Assembly (NCBI GenBank): GCA_964019135.1
Contig: OZ025253.1
Span: 6,143,059-6,207,058 of the forward strand
Origin: Arenicola marina
Lineage: Eukaryota > Annelida > Polychaeta > Arenicolidae
DNA length: 64,000 bases
Direction of reading: 5' to 3'
The notes beneath the pieces were generated by a model that had not been told where the DNA came from, ran no database searches, and saw nothing but the letters and a program-made list of their open reading frames with translations. Shown piece by piece: positions 1-10,400 of this stretch; the first letter of the stretch is position 1, and every line of letters begins with the position of its first letter. Both the position numbers and the translations under genes were made by a program.

Positions 1-490
1 ATAGTCCGCTACCGGCACAACTCCTGCGTGGTAAAAATGAGTAAAGGTTTCGTAACCAGGTTTTATTACCTATTTATGTTCGATTGCTGCCGTATCTTTT
101 GCTACTGCTTTACTTTCATGTCATTCAAATGGCGCGTACAACGCCCCAGTACAAGTGTCAGCAGCTGAGAAATGACGTTTGAAAATGTCCTGCGTAAGCT
201 AGGTGTGGTTTCTGAATGGCGTCCGTGTCGGGCTAAAAGCTCCCTATCAGCTGCACTTGGCTATTTCGTACCTCTCATGCCAGACGGCTTATCTTTGAAC
301 ATGTCTCCTCTTCTGCCCTCGCATAAAAACTCGCACAGGATATGGCGGCTCGCGCGATGACAAATCCGTCTGTCAGTTCACGGGTGCGGGGGGGTGGGGG
401 TAAATATTAAAGTAAGCGTGCCTGCACTGAAATGCGACGTGGCGCGGGTCCATGGAAAAAATATAACCCTTCAGCCGGGATGTTGAAGCT
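1..490. other. Lead region before the 43-bp array, no gene recognised
   Basis: Conserved at 22590-23079 and 47641-48133. It contains a 62-codon plus-strand open frame (172-360) that stays open in all three units, but it matches no family I know and has no sign of splice or promoter context. A G-rich run at 388-400 varies in length between units. Confidence 0.6.
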
Positions 491-3400
491 GAGAGGGGTC
501 CAACTTGGGTAGAATGAATTCTTTGCTGACAAGAAGGGTCCAACTTGGGTGAAATGAACTCTCTGCTGACTAGGCGAGGGGTCCAACTTGTGTGGAATGA
601 ACTCTCTTCCGACAAGGCGAGGGGTCCAACTTGGGTGGAATGAACTCTCTTCCGACAAGGAGAGGGGTCCAACTTTGGTAGAATGCACTCTCTTCTGACA
701 AGGAGAGGTGTCCAACTTGTGTGGAATGAACTCTCTTCCGACAAGGAGAGGGGTCCAACTTGGGAGGAATGAACTCTCTTCTGAGAAGGAGAGGGTTCAA
801 CTTGGGTGGAATGAACTCTCTTCTAACAAAGTGAGGGGTCCAACTTGGGAGGAATAAACTCTCATCTGACAAGGAGAGGGGTCAACTTGGGTGGAATGAA
901 CTCTCTTCTGACAAAGTGAGGGGTCCAACTTGGGTGGAATGAACTCTCTTCTGACAAGGACAGGATCCAATGTTTGGGGAGCGAACACTTTTTCGAAATA
1001 GCGAAGCGTCCAACTTGGGTGCCATGAACTCTTTTCCGACAAGGCGAGGGGTCCAACTTGGGCGAAATGAACTCTCTTCCGACAAGGAGAGGGGTCCAAC
1101 GTGGGGGGAAATAAATCTCTTCTGACAAGGAGACGGGTCAACTTGGGTGGAATGAACTCTCTTCCGACGAGGCGAGGGTCTAACTTGGGGGGAGTGAACT
1201 CTTTTCTGACAAGGAGAGGGGCCCACTTGGGTGGAATCAACTCTCTTCTGACAAAGTGAGGGGTCCAACTTGGGGGAAATAAACTCTCTTCTGACAAGGA
1301 GAGGGGTCCAACTTGGGGGAATGAACTCTCTTCTGACAAAGTTTGAGGTCCATCTTGGGTGGAATGAATCTCTCCCCCGACGAGGAGAGGGGTCCAACTT
1401 GGGTGGAATGAACTCTCTTCTGACAAGGAGAGGGGTCCAACTTGGTTGGACTGAATTCCCTTCTTACAAAGAGATGGGTCAACTTGGGCCGAATGAACTC
1501 TCTTCCGACAGGCAGAAGCGTCCAACTTGGGTTAAACGAACTCTCTTCTGACAATCAGAGGGTTCCAACTTGGGTGGAATGAAATCTCCTCTGACAAGGA
1601 GAAGGATGCAACTCGAGTGGAATGAACTCTCTTCCAACAAGTAGAGGGATTAAACTTGAGTGGAATGAACTCTATTCCGACAAGGCGAGGGGTCCAACTT
1701 GGGGGGAGAGAACTCTCTTCTGACAAGGAGAGGGGCCAACTTGGGTGGGATGAACTCTCTTCTCACAAAGTGAGGGGTCCAACTTGGGGGAAATAAAGTC
1801 TCTTCCAACAAGGAGAGGGGTTAAACTTGAGTGGAATGAACTCTCTTCTGACAAGGAGAGGGGTCAACTTGGGTGGAATGAACTCTTCTGACAAAGTGAT
1901 GGCTGCAACTTGGGTGGAATGAACTCTCTTCGGACAAGGAGAGGGGTCCAACTTGGGTGGAATGAACTCTCTTCCGACAAGAAGAGAGGTATAATTTGGG
2001 TTGAATGAACTCTCTTCTGACAAGGAGAAGGGTCAGACTTGTGTGGAATGAACTCTCTTCTAACCAGGAGAGGGGTCCACCTTGGGTGGAATGAACTTTC
2101 TTCTGATTATAAGTGTGGTCCAACTTGGTTGGAATGAACTATCTCCTGACAAGGAAAGAGGTCCCAATTAGGTAAAATAAACTCTCTTCTGACAATCAGA
2201 GGGGTCCAACTTGGGTGGAATGAACTCTCTTCTGACAAGGACAGGGTCCAATGTTTGGGGAGCGAACTCTCTTTCAAAAAGGCGAAGCGTCCAACGTGGG
2301 TGCCATGAACTCTTTTCCGACAAGGCGAGGGGTCCAACTTGGGTGAAATGAACTCTCTTCCGACAAGGAGAGGGGTCCAACGTGGGGGGAAATAAATCTC
2401 TTCTGACAAGGAGACGGGTCAACTTGGGTGGAATGAACTCTCTTCCGACGAGGCGAGGGTCTAACTTGGGGGGGTGAACTCTTTTCTGACAAGGAGAGGG
2501 GCCCACTTAGGTGGAATCAACTCTCTTCTGACAAAGTGAGGGGTCCAACTTGGGGGAAGTAAACTCTCTTCTTACAAGGAGAGGGGTCCAACTTGGGGGA
2601 ATGAACTCTCTTCTGAGAAGGAGAGGGTTCAACTTGGGTGGAAAGAACTCTCTTCTGACAAAGTTTGAGGTCCATCTTGGGTGGAATGAATCTCCTTCGA
2701 CAAGGAGCGAGTTCCAACTTTGGTGGAATGATCTCTCCCCCGACGAGGAGAGGGGTCCAACTTGGGTGGAATGAACTCTCTTCTGACAAGGAGAGGAGTC
2801 CAACTTGGTTGGACTGAACTCTCTTCTTACAAAAAGATGGGTCAACTTGGGCCGAATGAACTCTCTTCCGACAGGCAGAAGCGTCCAACTTGGGTTAAAC
2901 GAACTCTCTTCTGACAATCAGAGGGTTCCAACTTGGGTGGAATGAAATCTCTTCTGACAAGGAGAAGGATGCAACTCGAGTGGAATGAACTCTCTTCCAA
3001 CAAGTAGAGGGATTAAACTTGAGTGGAATGAACTCTATTCCGACAAGGCGAGGGGTCCAACTTGGGGGGAGAGAACTCTCTTCTGACAAGGAGAGGGGCC
3101 AACTTGGGTAGGATGAATTCTCTTCTCACAAAGTGAGGGGTCCAACTTGGGGGAAATAAACTCTCTTCCAACAAGGAGAGGGGTTAAACTTGAGTGGAAT
3201 GAACTCTCTTCTGACAAGGAGAGGGGTCAACTTGGGTGGAATGAACTCTTCTGACAAAGTGATGGGTGCAGCTTGGGTGGAATGAACTCTCTTCGGACAA
3301 GGAGAGGGGTCCAACTTGGGTGGAATGAACTCTCTTCCGACAAGAAGAGAGGTATAACTTGGGTGAAATGAACTGTCTTCTGACACGGAGAGAGATCCAA

Positions 3401-6214
3401 CTCGGGTGGAGTCAATCTTTTTCGACAAGAAGCGAGGTCCAACTTGGGTTGAATGAACTCTCTTCTGACAAGTAGAAGGGTCAGACTTGTGTGGAATGAA
3501 CTCTCTTCTAACCAGGAGAGGGGTCCACCTTGGGTGGAATGAACTTTCTTCTGATTATAAGTGCGGTCCAACTTGGTTGGAATGAACTATCTCCTGACAA
3601 GAAAAGAGGTCCCAATTTGGTAAAATAAACTCTCTTCTGACAATCAGAGGGGTCCAACTTGGGTGGAATGAACTCTCTTCTGACAAGGACAGGGTCCAAT
3701 GTTTGGGGAGCGAACTCTCTTTCGAAAAGGCGAAGCGTTCAACTTGGGTGCCATGAACTCTTTTCCGACAAGGCGAGGGGTCCAACTTGGGTGAAATGAA
3801 CTCTCTTCCGACAAGGAGAGGGGTCCAACGTGGGGGCAAAAAAATCTCTTCTGACAAGGAGACGGGTCAACTTGGGTGGAATGAACTCTCTTCCGACGAG
3901 GCGAGGGTCTAACTTGGGGGGAGTGAACTCTTTTCTGACAAGGAGAGGGGCCCACTTGAGTGGAATCAACTCTCTTCTGACAAAGTGAGGGGTCCAACTT
4001 GGGGGAAATAAACTCTCTTCTGACAAGGAGAGGGGTCCAACTTGGGGGAATGAACTCTCTTCTGAGAAGGAGAGGGTTCAACTTGGGTGGAAAGAACTCT
4101 CTTCTGACAAAGCTTGAGGTCCATCTTGGGTGGAATGAATCTCCTTCGACAAGGAGCGAGTTACAATTTGGGCGGAATGAACTCTCTTCTGATAAGGAGA
4201 GGGGTCCAACTTGGTTGGACTGAACTCTCTTCTTACAAAGAGATGGGTCAACTTGGGCCGAATGAACTCTCTTCCGACAATCAGAAGCGTCCAACTTGGG
4301 TTAAACGAACTATCTTCTGACAATCAGAGGGTTCCAACGTGGGTGGAATGAAATCTCTTCTGACAAGGAGAAGGATGCAACTCGAGTGGAATGAACTCTC
4401 TTCCAACAAGTAGAGGGATTAAACTTGAGTGGAATGAACTCTATTCCGACAAGGCGAGGGGTCCAACTTGGGGGGAGAGAACTCTCTTCTGACAAGGAGA
4501 GGGGCCAACTTGGGTGGGATGAACTCTCTTCTCACAAAGTGAGGGGTCCAACTTGGGGGAAATAAACTCTCTTCCAACAAGGAGAGGGGTTAAACTTGAG
4601 TGGAATGAACTCTCTTCTGACAAGGAGAGGGGTCAACTTGGGTGGAATGAACTCTTCTGACAAAGTGATGGGTGCAACTTGGGTGGAATGAACTCTCTTC
4701 GGACAAGGAGAGGGGTCCAACTTGGGTGGAATGAACTCTCTTCCGACAAGAAGAGAGGTATAACTTGGGTGAAATGAACTGTCTTCTGACACGGAGAGAG
4801 ATCCAACTTGGGTGGAGTCAATCTTTTTCGACAAGAAGCGAGGTCCAACTTGGGTTGAATGAACTCTCTTCTGACAAGTAGAAGGGTCAGACTTGGGTGG
4901 AATGAACTCTCTTCTAACCAGGATAGGGGTCCACCTTGGGTGGAATGAACTTTCTTCTGATTATAAGTGTGGTCCAACTTGGTTGGAATGAACTATCTCC
5001 TGACAAGGAAAGAGGTCCCAATTTGGTAAAATAAACTCTCTTCTGACAATCAGAGGGGTCCAACTTGGGTGGAATGAACTCTCTTCTGACAAGGACAGGG
5101 TCCAATGTTTGGGGAGCGAAATCTCTTTCGAAAAGGCGAAGCGTCCAACTTGGGTGCCATGAACTCTTTTCCGACAAGGCGAGGGGTCCAACTTGGGTGA
5201 AATGAACTCTCTTCCGACAAGGAGAGGGGTCCAACGTGGGGGGAAATAAATCTCTTCTGACAAGGAGACGGGTCCAACTTGGTTGGACTGAACTCTCTTC
5301 TTACAAAGTGATGGGTCAACTTGGGCCGAATGAACTCTCTTCCGACAGGCAGAAGCGTCCAACTTGGGTTAAACGAACTCTCTTCTGACAATCAGAGGGT
5401 TCCAACGTGGGTGGAATGAAATCTCTTCTGACAAGGAGAAGGATGCAACTCGAGTGGAATGAACTCTCTTCCAACAAGTAGAGGGATTAAACTTGAGTGG
5501 AATGAACTCTATTCCGACAAGGCGAGGGGTCTAACTTGGGGGGAGAGAACTCTCTTCTGACAAGGAGAGGGGCCAACTTGGGTGGGATGAACTCTCTTCT
5601 CACAAAGTGAGGGGTCCAACTTGGGGGAAATAAACTCTCTTCCGACAAGGAGAGGGGTTAAACTTGAGTGGAATGAACTCTCTTCTGACAAGGAGAGGGG
5701 TCAACTTGGGTGGAATGAACTCTTCTGACAAAGTGATGGGTGCAACTTGGGTGGAATGAACTCTCTTCGGACAAGGAGAGGGGTCCAACTTGGGTGGAAT
5801 GAACTCTCTTCCGACAAGAAGAGAGGTATAACTTGGGTGAAATGAACTTCTGACACGGAGAGAGATCCAACTTGGGTGGAGTCAATCTTTTTCGACAAGA
5901 CGCGAGATCCAACTTGGGTTGAATGAACTCTCTTCTGACAAGGAGAAGGGTCAGACTTGTGTGGAATGAACTTTCTTCTAACCAGGAGAGGGGTCCACCT
6001 TGGGTGGAATGAACTTTCTTCTGATTATAAGTGTGGTCCAACTTGGTTGGAATGAACTATCTCCTGACAAGGAAAGAGGTCCCAATTTGGTAAAATAAAC
6101 TCTCTTCTGACAATCAGAGGGGTCCAACTTGGGTGGAATGAACTCTCTTCTGACAAGGAATGGGTTCTAACTTGGGTGGAATGAACTCTCTTTCGTCCAG
6201 GAAAGGGGTCCAAC
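491..6214. repeat. 43-bp minisatellite array, unit 1
   Basis: About 133 tandem copies of a 43-bp unit; key parts are GTCCAACTTGGGTGGAATGA and CTCTCTTCTGACAAGGAGAG. Variant blocks recur every 1363-1415 bp (the same variant string begins near 1532, 2895 and 4310), so there is a higher-order structure. The consensus has no stop in any minus-strand frame, and since 43 is not a multiple of 3 every such frame yields the same 43-residue peptide repeat. Many long open frames therefore arise by composition and are not called as genes. Confidence 0.97.
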
Positions 6215-6535
6215 TAATGCGCTGACCACTACACCATGGATGCCCCTGATCTAATGCGCTGACCACTACACCAGGGAGGCCCCTTATCTAATGCGCTATC
6301 CAATACATCCGGGAGCTCACCGGTCTATTGTGCTAACAAATACACCAGGGAGGCTCCGGTCTAATGCGCTGACCAGTACGCCAGAGAGGCCGCCGGACTA
6401 AGGCGCTGTCCACTACACTAGGGGACCCCTGGTCTAGTGCGCTACTCACTACAACACGGAGGCCCCCGATCTACTGCGCTGTCCACTACACCATGGAGGC
6501 CACCGGTCTATTGTGCTAACTAATAGCAACAGGGG
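6214..6535 (-). repeat. 37-bp array of tRNA A-box-like half-sequences, unit 1
   Basis: Nine tandem units of 36-37 bp. On the minus strand each reads like CTGGTGTAGTGGTCAGCGC, which resembles the 5' half of a tRNA including the D-arm and pol III A box. No B box is present within the array. It directly follows the 43-bp array. Confidence 0.85.
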
Positions 6536-7027
6536 CAGAAATTTTTACGTCACACAATTTGTTTAATGAGATTGCGATACACGATACACGTTTTTAGCGA
6601 ACTTTAACAATATCAAACTGTCTTACTAGCGCATCATAATATACGTTAATGTGCGCACACAACAAAAATTATTTACATATATATATATGGATGGATTAGT
6701 CGATTTTCTCGATAAACCTGCTGAATACGCGTTGGCGTAGCTTCGTAATCTCAGCGCCTAGATATGCATAAATCGTTATATATCAGCGGTGTAATAGAAA
6801 CCATGGTGCCAGGAAACCTAAACGCGCACTGCCTTTACAATGTATATTTCAATGATCCCACAGATTCAGACAGAATCTTCGCAAGTTTTACAAAGTTGCC
6901 ACACATCTGGAGTGCAATGTGGACCACAGCGTTTATCTTCAACATCGAGAGCTGGAGAGTGAATCTCTGGCGGGTCCATATTGTCTGCTGATTATGATAA
7001 GATACGGGTACTACGCACGCACGCTGC
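6536..7027. other. 3' flank of gene copy 1
   Basis: AT-rich sequence between the 37-bp array and the stop codon; probably 3' UTR and downstream region. The unit 2 equivalent (33678-34614) carries the LINE insertion, and unit 3 has it at 53073-53563. Confidence 0.6.
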
Positions 7028-7402
7028 TTATTTCATCAACTCCTTTTTGACGAATATGAAGTCATCGACGTACAGACCAATGCGCTCGTCGCGAAAGTGA
7101 ATGTCAGCGTGACTGACGTATCCTTGAGATCCCATGAAGTCTAGGTACGACTGCTTCCCGCTCCGGCCGTGTGCGTACTCCACGGCCAGGGTCGATATAT
7201 CCAGACGATCAAAGGGAATCGTCTTCAGGACCTCCAGTTCGAATCCCTCGACATCCAGACTGAAGAAGTCCACGTGAGTGACCTTGAGAGCCAGAAGAAT
7301 TGACTCCAGTGGAAAGCAGGGCGCTTTTGTACCTCCTTTCCCCCGTGCCTTCGTCTTGTCCAGCAGTTTCCCGAGCTGTCCCGAAGATTCCTTGAACTCC
7401 AT
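7028..7402 (-). CDS. Gene copy 1, last coding exon (codons 196-319 and stop)
   Basis: The acceptor CTCTACCGCTAG lies immediately before ATG-GAG-TTC. The exon carries CFPLES, FFSLDVEGFELEVLK and the C-terminal FkbM strand ending ELMK, then TAA at 7030-7028. The join to the middle exon (PIE followed by MEF) gives the spacing expected in the family, so no exon appears to be missing between them. No clear AATAAA was seen close by on the sense strand; an ATTAAA variant lies near 6561-6566. Confidence 0.88.
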   Translation of the reverse strand: MEFKESSGQLGKLLDKTKARGKGGTKAPCFPLESILLALKVTHVDFFSLDVEGFELEVLKTIPFDRLDISTLAVEYAHGRSGKQSYLDFMGSQGYVSHADIHFRDERIGLYVDDFIFVKKELMK

Positions 7403-10400
7403 CTAGCGGTAGAGGAAGAAAGGAACATACAGAAAAAGGACGCACGCTAAGGATCGCGACAACGAATGTGTATTGCGTTTTGGGGTTTAAAGGGGAAGCC
7501 AATTCGGGCCTTAAGGGCAGTGCCAATGAGATGATATAGTCCAAATATAAGTTTTCTGAAGGAAAACAATTTATAGTTACGAATTGGCATAGCAAAAAAG
7601 TATTTCATGCTCAAATACCACTATTGTCGCCCATAAGCGTACTTTCAATTTAATCCCCCCTGGCCTCCTGTCAACCAATCAGGATGAAGGACCGTACGCG
7701 GGTCACCACGTCACGGGAGCGAGTGATGGCGTACATGTGCATATAAATACAGGCCAGAAGATATGGAGCGGTTTCTAGTTATATGATGAATTCAACTATG
7801 GAACGTGCGTATGTGGATTTGTAAAGCCGTGAACTATTTAACATGTTTAATGACCTCACTGGGTAACGAGTTTCGGAGAGTCGACTGAGTAACTAACCAT
7901 CTAAACTTACTTTAGGAACAGAAATCTAATGACTGGGCTGCAGTGGGCTGAGGATGTTGTGTGGGTGTGGGTGTGGCGGGGAGGAGGGGGGGGGGCGAAC
8001 CGGGGTAGTCACCGGTTCAGAAGTCATACCGTTTCACTTGTGATATGTGGGCCTAAGTAAATGGTAGCGCCGTGAAGACTTTTGTTCTCACGTTACGCGA
8101 TCCAGCCCATGCAATTAATTGTGATTACATAAACTATATATCCTAAAACCCTGGCAGCTAATACGATTGACATCCGGTGAGTTGCTTTTGAACTCACGAG
8201 TCAAGTAATTGAGGCTTGATGACGGGCTGCAACGGCGGGCGGGCGAGATGGCAAATATCTGACCGCTACCGTGTCGTCATCATCAGCTGCAATACGCTAC
8301 CTCTATGACGGGGGCAGTAGTTAGCGTTCAATCGAAGATTACTCAGTTATCAGATTCATCAAAATATGGCCTTCTGGGGATCAACGCCTTTGATTTCATA
8401 ATTTCAATAAAACAATTATTCATCGCTGGTCTTGGCTTTCCCCTTGAGTATGAAGCTTTAATCTGTGTAGGTAAATATGCCGCATATCGCGTCAGTGAGG
8501 CAGTAGCAAGGTAGAAACACCGCACTCTTTGCGAAAGAGTAGGGTGTTACTCCTGGAAACCTGGCGACACTGGGGCGGATCAATGTAATGAAAAGGAGAG
8601 GTCGCCACCAAGTCATGGTGAAGTCGAGATCTACTACTCCAACTCATTCATTGATTGTCTCCAGATGTTCCTAAGTTAGTCCTAGTGTGCACAGAACGGG
8701 CCTAAATCGACGATCATGTGGATATATCGCTGTATTCTCAACGCTTGATCTTAGGCCAGGGTTAATATCAACTTATGTAGATCAGATGGGAACTTGGACT
8801 AAATCGGATATACCAACTCGAGAACATAGTAGCAGCTGCAGAACCATCCGTTCCTATTTCGTTGGCAACCGTTATAACGACATTGACATTGGTGTCCGTG
8901 GCCATTTCATCAGTGGCGTCTTGCAAGTTATTGGATCGTCCAAGCCATCTGATGCCCACAACAAAAAGTTTATTGTTTTTATACAATATTCGAAGGCAAC
9001 ATCTTATCACAATGGGCCGTTCAGATCCTTTTTCGGTCTCTCACAGCTGCCAGGAATCAATACAAGGACACTTTGGAACGACTCTGGCATGCGTTTACAA
9101 CACGACATCAGTTGCCATTACGACGGTAACGAAAATTATGTTTAATTCTCCTTGCTAATGTTATACAGTGGAAGTTCAGTTTACCTATGTAAACCCACTG
9201 CGACGTGACCAGTGCGCTTCAATCCGGTCCTTAAATATTTGTCCGTGACGTCACGTGGCCGTCAGCAGACCCTTAGCCCGGTCTCTCCGTGACGTCACGA
9301 TCAGCCAGCCCTTAGCTCTGTATCTCCTTGACGTCACGTGACCGTCAGCGGACCCTTACCTCTGACTCTCCGTGACGTCATGATAAGCCTGCCCTTAGCT
9401 CTGTCTCTCCAGGACGTCACGATGAGCCGGCCCTTACCTCTATCTCTTCGTGACGTCACGACAAGCCAGCCCTTACCTTTGTCCCTCCGTGACGTCATGA
9501 TCAACCAGCCCTTACCTCTGTCTCTCCCGGACGTCACGATGAGGTGGCCCTTCCCTCTATCTCTCCGTGACGTCACAAAAAGCCCGCCCTTACCGCTGTC
9601 TCTCCGTGACGTCACGTTCAGCCGACCCTTACCTCTGCCTCTCCATGACGTCAGGATCAGCCGGCCCTAACCTCTGTCTCTCTGTGATGTCATGATCAGC
9701 CGACCCTTACTTCTGTCTCTCCATGACGTCATGATCAGCCGACCCTTACCTCTGTCTCTCTATGACATCGCAATAAACCACCCCTTACTTACCTTTGTAT
9801 CTTCGTTACGTCACGATCAGCCAGCCCTTACCTCTGTCTCTCCATGACGTCACGATCAGCCGCCCCTTATATACCTAATGTCTCACCGTGACGTCCCGAT
9901 CAGCCAGCCCTTATCTCTGTCTCTCCATGACGTCACGATCAGCCTGCCCTTACATCTGTCTCTCCGTGACGTCACGATCAACCGGCCGCTACCTCTGTCT
10001 CTCCGTGACGTCACGATCAGCCGGCCCTTACCCCTGTCTCTCCGTGACGTCACGATCAGCCGCCCATTACATACCTATTGTCTCTCCGTGACGTCACGAT
10101 AAGCCAGCCCTCATCTCTGCCCCTCCATGACGTCACGATCAGCCTGCCCTTACATCTGTCTCTCCGTGACGTCACGATCAGCCGGCCCCTACCTCTGTCT
10201 CTCCGTGACGTCACGATCAGCCGGGAATTTACTTACCTCTATTGGGTAGTCATAAGGGCTGAGGCAGGCGTTGATGCTGGGCGACTTTCTGTTCTTGCCC
10301 CGCAGCTGGGTGTAGAAGTAGGGGTCCATCTCGATGAGGACGCCCCGCCAGCCATCCTGCTGCTCCAGTGCCATCGTGTTGGAGGACCGCTCCCCGTCCA

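Noticed and set aside
172..360. 62-codon plus-strand open frame conserved in three units
   Set aside because: Short, no known domain, and conserved only to the same degree as its flanks.
491..6214. Long overlapping open frames in the 43-bp arrays (also 23080-33357 and 48134-52751) as repeat-protein genes
   Set aside because: They occur in all three minus-strand frames and in many overlapping versions, as expected from a stop-free 43-bp unit; no start context, splice logic or frame-specific conservation was seen.
7741..7760. CATATAAATACAGG as a TATA-type promoter
   Set aside because: It lies inside an intron on the strand opposite to the gene, with no transcript or exon to drive; chance AT-rich match is likely.
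8687..9145. 152-codon plus-strand open frame as a gene
   Set aside because: It is open in units 1 and 3 but broken in unit 2, lies antisense in the intron, and resembles no family I recognise.
9334..9670. Open frames on both strands of the 39-bp array
   Set aside because: 39 is a multiple of 3, so repeats stay in frame by arithmetic; the array is intronic.
9244..10224. 39-bp, 67-bp and 37-bp arrays as CRISPR arrays
   Set aside because: The units are contiguous with no unique spacers, the host is eukaryotic, and no cas genes are present.
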